Assembly (NCBI RefSeq): GCF_964259225.1 | Contig: NZ_CAXVKN010000033.1 | DNA from: Catenibacterium mitsuoka_A | GTDB taxonomy: Bacteria > Bacillota_I > Bacilli_A > Erysipelotrichales > Coprobacillaceae | DNA: 24,643 bases | Direction: 5' to 3' (one strand) | Part shown: piece after piece, positions 1 through 6,994 of the stretch | Position numbering within the stretch: the stretch's first letter is position 1 | Layout of the letters: the number at the start of each line of letters is the position of its first letter | Notes under the pieces: generated by a model | The model's database searches: none | What the model was told of the DNA's origin: nothing | Seen by the model: only the letters and a program-made list of their open reading frames with translations | Position numbers and translations under genes: made by a program

Positions 1-97
1 CTGATAGTATATATCCTGAATATTTCTGCTCCACATTTCTCTTAAATCGTCACCTGTTGATTATGGGTATTCAAAAAAAATAATATCAAAGCACTAA

Positions 98-129
98 AAA
101 AGGTAAGAATCCGACGATCCTTACCTTTT
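98..129 (-). terminator. Rho-independent terminator downstream of the RsmH-family gene
   Basis: Ten-base inverted repeat AAAAGGTAAG (98-107) and CTTACCTTTT (120-129) around a 12-nt loop. Read on the minus strand it is followed by a T-run, so it suits the gene ending at 199. A smaller dyad, GTACAA-CAC-TTGTAC, lies at 166-180 between this hairpin and the stop codon. The first 97 bases of the window hold no gene or clear signal. Confidence 0.75.
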
Positions 130-198
130 CGTTTTGATGCAATTGTTCTCAAATTTGCAAATAAAGTACAACACTTGTACACCTGATATTCAAGTATT

Positions 199-1245
199 CT
201 ATTTTGCTTTAATAGCCCATCTCATCTTAGTAGACTTGGCACGTGAATTACGATGACATTCTTCCCTAGAAGGTCTAATCACATTTCTACATACATCTTC
301 ATAAATACCAAGGTTCTTAAGTTCTTTAAAAGACTTCTTCACAATTCTATCTTCTCCAGAATGGAATGTAAGAATTGCAGCCTTTCCTCCTGGTTTTAAA
401 ATAAGAGGGAGCTTCTCTACAAAATCATATAATACTTCAAATTCCTGATTCACTTCTATTCTTAATGCCTGGAATACTCTTGCAGCTGTCTTATTCACAA
501 TATCTTTTCTATTCTTATCAGTAATAAAATTGAGTGTTTTATCAATGATCTTATAAAGCTGTTGAGTTGTTTCTACTTCCATACCAGACCGTATGAATGA
601 ATAGATATTCTTAGCTAGTATATCAGCATATGGTTCATCTGAGTTCTCTGTAAGAATATGTTCTAGTTCTTCTTTTGATAAGTCTTTTAAGATTTCACAA
701 GCAGGTCTACCTGCTTTAGGATTAAGTCTTAGGTCTAATGGACCATTTTTCTTATATGAGAATCCTCTTTCTGGATTATCAATCTGCATAGAAGATACTC
801 CTAAATCAGCTAAGACAAAATCAAATGGTCCATACTTCTCACTGACTTGATCAATATTTCTAAAGTTAGTCAAAATAGGAGTAAAGATGTCTTCTCCATA
901 ACCTTTATTTCTTAGTCTCTCTGTTGTTTTTTCTATTTCAATAGTATCGATGTCTAATCCATAAAGGTGTCCCTGACCCTCTAATTTTTCCATCATTTTA
1001 GAAGAATGTCCTCCATATCCTAGAGTACAATCTAAACCAATCTGTCCTGGCTGAATATCTAAGAATTCTAGTATTTCATCTACCATGATAGAAATATGCA
1101 TACCTGCTGGTGTACTTCCTTTTGAAATAACCTTTTCTATTGTTTCAGGATATAATTCTGGATTAAGTTCTTTATACTTCTCTGAGAAATTTTTAGGGTG
1201 TGTCCCCTTATATCTTTTTCTTCTTTTATGTACCTGTTCAGTCAT
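199..1245 (-). CDS. RsmH/MraW-family 16S rRNA (cytosine-N4)-methyltransferase with N-terminal extension, likely paralogue
   Basis: A SAM-dependent methyltransferase of the RsmH family, whose classical member N4-methylates C1402 of 16S rRNA in the decoding centre. The family signature is clear: DCTLGYGGHS at residues 72-81 (SAM-binding loop), FQALRIEVNQE and FHSGEDRIVK in the C-terminal half, and a closing RAKSTKMRWA block. At 348 residues it is longer than the usual roughly 310, because a basic stretch of about 45 residues (rich in RRKRYKG and KNFSEKYKEL) precedes the segment with which ordinary RsmH proteins begin. It stands alone: no ftsL, penicillin-binding protein or mraZ gene adjoins it, unlike dcw-cluster rsmH. 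I infer a second, divergent RsmH-type enzyme, so the exact target base is uncertain. A GAGG ribosome site precedes the ATG. It is transcribed divergently from the XRE gene. Confidence 0.85.
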   Translation of the reverse strand: MTEQVHKRRKRYKGTHPKNFSEKYKELNPELYPETIEKVISKGSTPAGMHISIMVDEILEFLDIQPGQIGLDCTLGYGGHSSKMMEKLEGQGHLYGLDIDTIEIEKTTERLRNKGYGEDIFTPILTNFRNIDQVSEKYGPFDFVLADLGVSSMQIDNPERGFSYKKNGPLDLRLNPKAGRPACEILKDLSKEELEHILTENSDEPYADILAKNIYSFIRSGMEVETTQQLYKIIDKTLNFITDKNRKDIVNKTAARVFQALRIEVNQEFEVLYDFVEKLPLILKPGGKAAILTFHSGEDRIVKKSFKELKNLGIYEDVCRNVIRPSREECHRNSRAKSTKMRWAIKAK

Positions 1246-1348
1246 TTTTATACCTCATTTCATCATCTACTATATTAACGAAAATAGAGATAATAAACAA
1301 GTCAGATCAAACTCTGTATATAAGATTATTTCCATCATATATAATAAA

Positions 1349-1366
1349 AATAGTGAATTCGCTATT
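1349..1366. promoter_or_regulatory. 18-bp near-palindrome, candidate operator of the XRE gene
   Basis: AATAGTGAA followed by TTCGCTATT gives two 9-base arms with a single mismatched pair. It lies 58 bases upstream of the XRE start codon in the divergent gap shared with the RsmH-family gene. A possible promoter follows (TTGTGG at 1366-1371, 18-base spacer, TGC-TTTATT at 1387-1395), but its boxes are weak. XRE repressors often bind such dyads and regulate themselves; that role is inference here. Confidence 0.35.
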
Positions 1367-1423
1367 TGTGGGGTGTTGTTGTTTCATGCTTTATTTTATA
1401 GTTTTCATGAAAGGAGAAACGTT

Positions 1424-2560
1424 ATGGATACAAAGAAAATAGGTAAGTTCATTTCTGAGAATAGAAAAAGAAAGGGTCTCACTCAAGAACAACTAGGAAA
1501 TATATTAGGTGTCAGTAATAAGACTATCTCTAGATGGGAAAACGGTAACTATATGCCTGATTTGTCTTTACTGATTCCGTTAAGTGAAACTTTGGACATT
1601 TCTTTAAATGAACTGCTCAACGGTAAATATATAACGGAGGATAAAATCATGGAAACAACAGAAAAGAGCTTAAAGAATACAATTAATTATAGTAAGAATA
1701 TGCTTGTACAAGAGAAAAGAAAGATTTCTATTGGCATTATGATTTTTGGCGCATTTCTATGTTTTGCTGCCTTTGCGATATTAGATAAAGAAAGCAGCTG
1801 GTGCTGTATTTACTCTATTGTAGGTATTATAGTATTTGTTTATGGGTTATCAAAAGAGTTGAAGAGAAATAGATTATTAATAAGTAGTGGAGTATTTGTT
1901 GCAATATTATGTGGATTTATGCTGATGGATTATGTAGGTGTTATAACTTCTCATAGACCTCCAATCTATGTTTATATGATTAAGACTTCTAATGTGACAA
2001 CCTACTGCAACCCATTCTATAATGTTTATAGAATTAATAAGAACACACCGAATGAGTATTATATTGTAGATAGCGCAAAGAAATATACAGAAGATACTGT
2101 TCCTACAACTGTATTTAACAGACCGTTGAGTGGCATACACAATATTAAGAAGTATAAGAATCCTTATATTGGTAATAATTCCAATATAGGAAATTTATTA
2201 AATAGTCTGCCTTTGCATGAATACGGTTATGTTTTTCAAATTGATTCTAAAAATCAAGGACTCATTGTGAACTACAATGCGACAGACTGGTGCCATAATG
2301 AGGATCTTTATATCAATAAGAGCCTGATCTATAATTCTGTGTCTATCTTCTCTTTAATTGATAATGTACAATCTATTCAATATAACTTTAGTGGAAGTAC
2401 CTACACTACTACTAGAAAGATGATTGAAGAGAATTATCCACATTTTGAACAAGTAAAAGAGAATGAGAAGAACTTTAATCAGTACTTAGAGAACAAGATG
2501 AATGATGATGAATTTACAAGAAGGATATTCAATAAAATATTTGTGAAGAAGGTTTTATAA
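1424..2560 (+). CDS. Membrane-anchored XRE-family transcriptional regulator
   Basis: Predicted 378 residues. Residues 6-62 form a Cro/C1-type helix-turn-helix, with the typical run ISENRKRKGLTQEQLGNILG and then SNKTISRWENG. A short linker leads to three hydrophobic segments (about 101-120, 127-145 and 151-173). A hydrophilic C-terminal part of about 200 residues follows, which I do not recognise and which should lie either outside the membrane or back in the cytoplasm. The design suggests a DNA-binding domain tethered to the membrane that senses an envelope or extracellular cue. The start is set by AAGGAG at 1411-1416, eight bases before ATG 1424. The reading frame stays open far upstream, but those codons are antisense to the RsmH-family gene and lack a ribosome site. 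No target gene is obvious nearby. Confidence 0.8.
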   Translation: MDTKKIGKFISENRKRKGLTQEQLGNILGVSNKTISRWENGNYMPDLSLLIPLSETLDISLNELLNGKYITEDKIMETTEKSLKNTINYSKNMLVQEKRKISIGIMIFGAFLCFAAFAILDKESSWCCIYSIVGIIVFVYGLSKELKRNRLLISSGVFVAILCGFMLMDYVGVITSHRPPIYVYMIKTSNVTTYCNPFYNVYRINKNTPNEYYIVDSAKKYTEDTVPTTVFNRPLSGIHNIKKYKNPYIGNNSNIGNLLNSLPLHEYGYVFQIDSKNQGLIVNYNATDWCHNEDLYINKSLIYNSVSIFSLIDNVQSIQYNFSGSTYTTTRKMIEENYPHFEQVKENEKNFNQYLENKMNDDEFTRRIFNKIFVKKVL

Positions 2561-2580
2561 GAGGGTTGAGCCCTCTTTTT
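2559..2580 (+). terminator. Rho-independent terminator of the XRE gene
   Basis: The stem AAGAGGG (2559-2565) pairs with CCCTCTT (2571-2577) around a TTGAG loop and is followed by a T-run. It begins inside the stop codon. Confidence 0.85.
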
Positions 2581-2676
2581 AAATATCTTGTATTATACTA
2601 AAATAAACAACACCATTTTCAAAAAAAAGTTAGTCTTTATAATTCTTCATATATGCTCTCATACTCATTACAGTGA

Positions 2677-2791
2677 ATTCCATCATATTTTACAATTTTA
2701 TTCCTTCACATTTTTAATTTTCATTCCATCATATTTCCATTTTCTATTCCTCCACATTTTCTGTTTTAATTCCATCACATTTCAAAAGTCA
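2677..2791. repeat. Five tandem 23-bp units with a conserved 14-bp core
   Basis: The core ATTCCWTCAYATTT recurs at 2677, 2700, 2723, 2746 and 2769, exactly 23 bases apart each time, followed by nine variable AT-rich bases. Only units 2 (ATTCCTTC) and 4 (ATTCCTCC) vary at core positions 6-7. Since 23 is not a multiple of three and stops occur in the frames I followed, the array is not a coding repeat. It sits in the gap between the XRE terminator (ending 2580) and the lysS terminator (starting 2791), where little transcription is expected. A degenerate further unit may lie at 2642-2654. The 2581-2676 stretch before it is AT-rich without other signals. Confidence 0.8.
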
Positions 2792-2826
2792 TAAAATAAA
2801 AAGCACATCTCTTGCATGAGATATGC
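2791..2826 (-). terminator. Rho-independent terminator of lysS
   Basis: On the minus strand GCATATCTC (2826-2818) pairs with GAGATGTGC (2811-2803), with one G-U pair and a six-base loop. TTTTTATTTTATG follows. It lies 20 bases after the lysS stop codon. Confidence 0.8.
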
Positions 2827-2845
2827 CTAATATTAATACATAGAT

Positions 2846-4330
2846 TTATTTATTCTTCATATGTGGGAATAAGATAACTTCACGGATAGTTTCCTGACCA
2901 GTTAATAACATAACTAATCTGTCGATACCCATACCCATACCACCAGTTGGTGGAAGACCGTATTCAAGGGCTTCTACATAGTCCATATCCATTTCGTTGG
3001 CTTCATCGTTACCTAATTCTTTTTCTTTTAACTGATTTGCGAATCTTTCATACTGATCATCTGGATCATTTAATTCTGTGAATGCATTTGCATATTCGTT
3101 ACCACAGATGAATAATTCGAATCTCTGAGTGAAACGAGGATCCTGTAAGTTCTTCTTTGCGAGTGGAGAGATTTCAATTGGATGACCATATACGAATGTT
3201 GGTTCTACAATTGTTTCTTCTACATACTTTTCAAAGAATGCATTGACAATATGACCATATGCAAAGTGTGGTTCTACTTCAATACCATGTTCTTCAGCAA
3301 GCTTCTTAGCTTCTTCAAAAGTCTTCTGTTCACCAAAGTCAACACCAGTTTTTTCTTTAATTGCTTCAACCATAGAGATTCTCTTGAATCCAGGTGCTAA
3401 TGAAATAGAATGACCTTTATATTCTACATCATATGTACCATTGACAGTCATTGCGGCATTCGCAATGATACCTTCTGTTAAGTCCATCATACCTTCAAGG
3501 TCAGAGAATGCTTTATATACTTCGATAGTAGTGAATTCTGGGTTATGAGTTCTGTCCATACCTTCGTTTCTGAATAAACGACCGATTTCATAAACGGCAT
3601 CCATACCACCTACGATTAATCTCTTAAGGTTTAATTCTGTTGCGATTCTTAAGTAGAAATCTTTATCTAATGCATTGAAATGAGTGATGAAAGGCTTAGC
3701 TGCAGCACCACCAAGAATAGAGTTCATAATTGGTGTTTCTACTTCTGTATAACCTTTATCATCTAAATAATGCTGGATTGAACGAACAATCTTAGGTCTC
3801 ATGAAGGCTACTTTACGTGCTTCATCATTCATGATTAAGTCAACATATCTTCTTCTGAAACGTTCTTCAGTATCTGTTAAACCATGGAACTTTTCTGGTA
3901 AAGGTCTTAAAGCCTTAGTAAGGTGTGTATACTTTTCTACTCTTACAGTTAATTCACCAGTATGAGTCATGAATACTTCACCATCAATACCAATGATATC
4001 ACCTAAATCACTCTTCTTAACTAATTCATAAACATCTTCACCAACAGTATCTTTCTTGATATATAACTGGATTTTTCCATCTCTATCAAGAAGGTTCATG
4101 AAGCATACTTTACCTTTTCTTCTCTTTGCGACAATACGACCTGCAATACTTACAGCTGGTTTGCTTTCTTCTAATTCTTCTGCAGTCTTATCGCCATAGT
4201 TCTTTCTAATGTCTGAAGTATAAGCAGTCACATCAAATCTCTGTCCAAATGGATCAATTCCAAGATCTTTAAGTTCCTGTAACTTCTGTCTTCTTACTAA
4301 TTCCTGATCAGTAAACTTTCTTTCTTCCAT
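2846..4330 (-). CDS. lysS: Lysyl-tRNA synthetase, class II
   Basis: Charges tRNA-Lys with lysine in the cytoplasm. The 494-residue length is typical. An OB-fold anticodon-binding domain occupies about residues 60-165. The catalytic core holds class II motif 2 (about 250-272, with FRNEGMDRTHNPEFT) and motif 3 (about 463-476, with GMGMGIDRLVMLL), so it is not the class I LysK type. AAGGAG lies at normal distance before the ATG. It is the only gene of its transcript, with its own promoter, T-box leader and terminator. In Bacillus, dusB directly precedes lysS; here dus lies about 9 kb away with accessory genes between. Confidence 0.97.
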   Translation of the reverse strand: MEERKFTDQELVRRQKLQELKDLGIDPFGQRFDVTAYTSDIRKNYGDKTAEELEESKPAVSIAGRIVAKRRKGKVCFMNLLDRDGKIQLYIKKDTVGEDVYELVKKSDLGDIIGIDGEVFMTHTGELTVRVEKYTHLTKALRPLPEKFHGLTDTEERFRRRYVDLIMNDEARKVAFMRPKIVRSIQHYLDDKGYTEVETPIMNSILGGAAAKPFITHFNALDKDFYLRIATELNLKRLIVGGMDAVYEIGRLFRNEGMDRTHNPEFTTIEVYKAFSDLEGMMDLTEGIIANAAMTVNGTYDVEYKGHSISLAPGFKRISMVEAIKEKTGVDFGEQKTFEEAKKLAEEHGIEVEPHFAYGHIVNAFFEKYVEETIVEPTFVYGHPIEISPLAKKNLQDPRFTQRFELFICGNEYANAFTELNDPDDQYERFANQLKEKELGNDEANEMDMDYVEALEYGLPPTGGMGMGIDRLVMLLTGQETIREVILFPHMKNK

Positions 4331-4349
4331 GTGTGTTCTCCTTCTTTAG

Positions 4350-4580
4350 AATATAAAAACTCTCATCCGCTAGGGACGAGAGTTAACCGTGGTACCACCC
4401 TTATTCATCTACATAAGTAGACCTCATTAAGCCTTAACGCGGCAACACGTTATTTTATCACGTTAGATCCAAAATACAGCTCCCAGTCTTTATTCGTATC
4501 AACTTTCCCATTCCTTTACACCAGCCAGGAATTCTCTCTGCGTTCCATTGATACTACTCTTCTGTTCATCGCTTTTACTC
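4350..4580 (-). promoter_or_regulatory. Lysine-specific T-box riboswitch (tRNA-sensing leader) of lysS
   Basis: The T-box hallmark, AAGGGTGGTACCACGG on the minus strand (4402-4387), is followed by a terminator helix (4384-4374 with 4368-4358) and a T-run. Upstream are AGAGA and GGCTGGTG stem I elements (about 4540-4515). The upper stem I helix forms from GTATCAA (about 4554-4548) and TTGATAC (about 4502-4496). Just 3' of that helix the specifier loop reads GAAT-AAA-GAC, placing a lysine codon AAA at 4491-4489 followed by a purine, as expected. Uncharged tRNA-Lys should pair with the specifier and with the GGTG bulge to stabilise the antiterminator, raising lysS expression during lysine shortage. 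The specifier call is mine from the pairing; the class is certain. Confidence 0.93.
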
Positions 4581-4584
4581 AAGT

Positions 4585-4614
4585 ATTATAGACAATAAAT
4601 AAAGATGTTGTCAA
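4585..4614 (-). promoter_or_regulatory. Promoter of the lysS T-box transcript
   Basis: Perfect -35 TTGACA (4614-4609) and perfect -10 TATAAT (4590-4585) with an 18-base spacer on the minus strand. Transcription should start near 4578, just ahead of T-box stem I. Confidence 0.85.
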
Positions 4615-4647
4615 GGTCAATTTATAAGCCTATTTCAAGTAAATTGT

Positions 4648-5505
4648 CTATAGACGTTTTTCAAATCCACCAAGGATTTCTGAATCCTCACTAATAGTCA
4701 CAAATGCCTGCGGATCAATATCATGAACAAGTTTCTTAAATGTTTTCATTTCATATTTATTGATTGCACAATAAAGAATATATTGATCATTTTCTGTATA
4801 AGCACCCTTACCCATCCAGTAAGTTACACCTCTGCCAGTCTTTTCCATAATCACATTCTTCATATCTTTTTCTTTGGTGAAGATTAATGCTATCACATTG
4901 ATGTTCTGATAGTGAATACGATCACTAATAAAATACAATACAAACACAAAGATAATAGAATAAAGTGTTGTCTGCAAATCAAAGATGAATGCACAACAAG
5001 TTAAAATAACAGCATTCACAATAGTTGATAACTTACCTACTGAGAATCCTGGATTAGTCTTAGATAAGCATACACCGGCAATATCAATACCACCTGTACT
5101 ACCACTACCTTTTAGGGCAAGTCCTACACCAACGCCACACATAATAGCCCCAAAAATACAGTTAGATAACATATCAGGCATAATAGCATGTGTCTGGTTT
5201 GGCAGAACAGATAAGGTAATAGTCTGTACAATAACACTCATAGCAGTTTTGATACAGAATTCTCTGTTCAAGATTCTATATCCCATTACAAATAATGGAA
5301 TATTAATCATGAAGTTGATAATCCCTACAATATTCATTGATTTAGGGATTGGTAGAAGTTTTCTTACAAAAACTTCAATAATCTGTGATGTTCCAATAAC
5401 GCCTCCAAAGTTCAAGCCATTAGGTGTTACGAACAACCAGATTCCTAAAGATAATAAGATACTTCCAGCGATAACTTCGCCGTACTTTTCTAGATTTTCC
5501 CTCAT
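4648..5505 (-). CDS. YitT family membrane protein (DUF161-type with C-terminal DUF2179)
   Basis: About 285 residues. Five or six hydrophobic helices fill the first 190 residues (for example VIAGSILLSLGIWLFV and CIFGAIMCGVGVGLALKG, the latter followed by GSGSTGGIDI, a family hallmark). The last 80 residues form a soluble DUF2179-like domain. The family is widespread in Firmicutes and its molecular function is unknown; transport is often supposed. I choose ATG 5505 because AGAGGG precedes it by five bases. An upstream in-frame ATG at 5538 would add 11 residues but has no ribosome site. It is the last gene of the beta-glucoside operon, 67 bases after the MurR/RpiR gene, and may be unrelated in function. 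Confidence 0.88.
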   Translation of the reverse strand: MRENLEKYGEVIAGSILLSLGIWLFVTPNGLNFGGVIGTSQIIEVFVRKLLPIPKSMNIVGIINFMINIPLFVMGYRILNREFCIKTAMSVIVQTITLSVLPNQTHAIMPDMLSNCIFGAIMCGVGVGLALKGSGSTGGIDIAGVCLSKTNPGFSVGKLSTIVNAVILTCCAFIFDLQTTLYSIIFVFVLYFISDRIHYQNINVIALIFTKEKDMKNVIMEKTGRGVTYWMGKGAYTENDQYILYCAINKYEMKTFKKLVHDIDPQAFVTISEDSEILGGFEKRL

Positions 5506-5572
5506 AGCGTCCCTCTTTCTTCTCATATCATAGAACATTTAAACAAATAAAAGAATGCCTTTCAAGCAATCT

Positions 5573-6301
5573 TTAGTAAATTCCATATTCTATAAATATA
5601 TTCGCAATAGACTCAATAATATAGACAACAGGTACCTGTGTTGCTGAACTATAAAAGTCACCATTTTTAGTACTTGGCATATAATACGTAAGAGCTAAAT
5701 CAGACATCTTTGCAGCTGTTGAAGAGGCACTATTGGTAATCACAATAATCTTAATATCATATTTTTTTAAGTCTTTGATACGATCAATGACCTCTCTTGT
5801 TTCTCCTGAAACTGTGAAGAAAAGAGCACAGTCATTTTGATCATACATCCCCCTAAAACGGCTACTGAAGTCTCCACTATACATTGTACGTTTTCCCTTA
5901 CGATTAAATAAAGAAGCCGCAAATTTCGCAATCGCATCACTTAAGCCAATGCCCGAACAGATCACCTCATGACTGTTCACAATTATTTCAGCCGCTTGAT
6001 GAATAAGATCATCAAACTCTTTATTGTCTACACGATTAAAATAATCGAGAATATAATTTAAAGCACGTTTGTTTTGAATAGGTTTATCTTCCTGATCCAG
6101 TTTCATTTCTGCTTTCCATTCTAAGAATCCTTCATACCCAAGTTTTTTAGCTACTCTTGTAATCATAGAAGAAGATACATGAAGATCTGTAGATAAATCT
6201 TTAAGTTTCATATGAATCACTTCATGACGATGAGAAATGATGTAGTTGTAAATATCTAATTCCAAATCACTTAATTGATTCATTTGATCTACCGTAACCA
6301 T
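5573..6301 (-). CDS. MurR/RpiR family transcriptional regulator
   Basis: A sugar-phosphate-responsive regulator of 242 residues. Residues 1-75 are the RpiR-type helix-turn-helix (DLSTDLHVSSSMITRVAKKLG, then YEGFLEWK). About residues 95-235 are a SIS phosphosugar-binding domain (CSGIGLSDAIAKFAASLF; later FFTVSGETREVIDRI and VITNSASSTAAKMSD). The order matches intact family members. Because it is cotranscribed with the PTS, GH1 and ROK genes, its likely ligand is a beta-glucoside 6-phosphate or a product of it, and the palindrome at 10671-10688 is its likely operator (inference). GGAGG lies seven bases before the ATG, but a nine-pair hairpin (6301-6325) could cover both. A related but broken RpiR gene lies at 10775-11506. 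Confidence 0.92.
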   Translation of the reverse strand: MVTVDQMNQLSDLELDIYNYIISHRHEVIHMKLKDLSTDLHVSSSMITRVAKKLGYEGFLEWKAEMKLDQEDKPIQNKRALNYILDYFNRVDNKEFDDLIHQAAEIIVNSHEVICSGIGLSDAIAKFAASLFNRKGKRTMYSGDFSSRFRGMYDQNDCALFFTVSGETREVIDRIKDLKKYDIKIIVITNSASSTAAKMSDLALTYYMPSTKNGDFYSSATQVPVVYIIESIANIFIEYGIY

Positions 6302-6325
6302 AAAATACCTCCAAAAGGTATTTTA
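6301..6325 (-). promoter_or_regulatory. Hairpin covering the ribosome site of the MurR/RpiR gene
   Basis: TAAAATACC (6325-6317 on the minus strand) pairs with GGTATTTTA (6309-6301) around the loop TTTTGGA. The GGAGG ribosome site spans loop and stem, and the last stem base is the A of the start codon. It could damp translation initiation or act as a weak terminator after the RDD gene; without a long T-run the first seems likelier. Confidence 0.4.
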
Positions 6326-6332
6326 TCACACT

Positions 6333-6977
6333 TTATGCAAATCTCTTTTTCATTTTCTTATTCTGTTTCTTATTTTTCTTTTCAATACTCAACAACATAT
6401 TCTTGTAGTCTTCTGACTTAATGTCTACAACAAGTGTATGTGAGACAATATCATGTAATGATTTCTTAGACTTTAAGATAATCACTAGTATTCCAGATAA
6501 TACAGAAATAACGAGTCCTACTTTATTCCAGATAGAGGCAATATTGTATCCAGTTAATGCATTGACTAACTGATGAAACATATTACTGCATGTATAAATA
6601 CTTCCTTCTACTAAGAAGATCATAATAACCTGTCTGATGATCAGTTGTTTCACATTCACTTCTTGATAGTCATCATTCACAATCTTTAATCCTAATAGTT
6701 TTTTACCTAAAGTCTGTCCTTTCCAGATTATAGGTAATACGACATAGTACACAAATGCAACTGAGAGTGAAAGAACACCTGCAAGTACTTGATAATATCC
6801 CTTAAATATAGATAACTGCTGAGGAATATAGACAGCATCCTTATGAAGAGACATATACAACAAAATAAGAGGAAGTGATGATAAGACACTTCCTAAATAC
6901 CAATCAATACCATAAGCGATTATACGTTTGATATAACCTGTTTTATTCACAGGTTCATTTCTTAATTTATTCCACAT
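6333..6977 (-). CDS. RDD family membrane protein
   Basis: 214 residues with about four hydrophobic segments. The defining RDD-type start is present near residue 19 (RIIAYGIDWYLGS, with R, A and D in place). The later segment ends with GQTLGKKLLGLKIVND, also typical of RDD proteins, and a very basic tail closes the chain. The family's function is generally unknown; some members are linked to ion exchange. It sits 17 bases after the ROK gene and 31 bases before the MurR/RpiR gene, so cotranscription is near certain, but nothing in its sequence ties it to sugar metabolism. AGGAGG precedes the ATG by eight bases. Confidence 0.85.
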   Translation of the reverse strand: MWNKLRNEPVNKTGYIKRIIAYGIDWYLGSVLSSLPLILLYMSLHKDAVYIPQQLSIFKGYYQVLAGVLSLSVAFVYYVVLPIIWKGQTLGKKLLGLKIVNDDYQEVNVKQLIIRQVIMIFLVEGSIYTCSNMFHQLVNALTGYNIASIWNKVGLVISVLSGILVIILKSKKSLHDIVSHTLVVDIKSEDYKNMLLSIEKKNKKQNKKMKKRFA

Positions 6978-6994
6978 CTTATCATCCTCCTTTA

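Noticed and set aside
1085..1423. N-terminal extension of the XRE gene
   Set aside because: These codons overlap the RsmH-family gene antisense and have no ribosome site. AAGGAG fixes the start at 1424, where the helix-turn-helix begins.
2677..2791. CRISPR array
   Set aside because: Units are 23 bp in total with a 14-bp core and 9-base AT-rich spacers. CRISPR repeats and spacers are each about 25-40 bp, and no cas gene is present.
2588..2794. 68-codon plus-strand reading frame over the repeats
   Set aside because: It lies beyond the XRE terminator, has no ribosome site, and its phenylalanine-rich product merely reflects T-rich repeats whose 23-bp period does not keep frame.
4985..5533. 182-codon plus-strand frame antisense to the YitT gene
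   Set aside because: No ribosome site. The minus-strand frame encodes a recognisable family with membrane helices, so this is its shadow.
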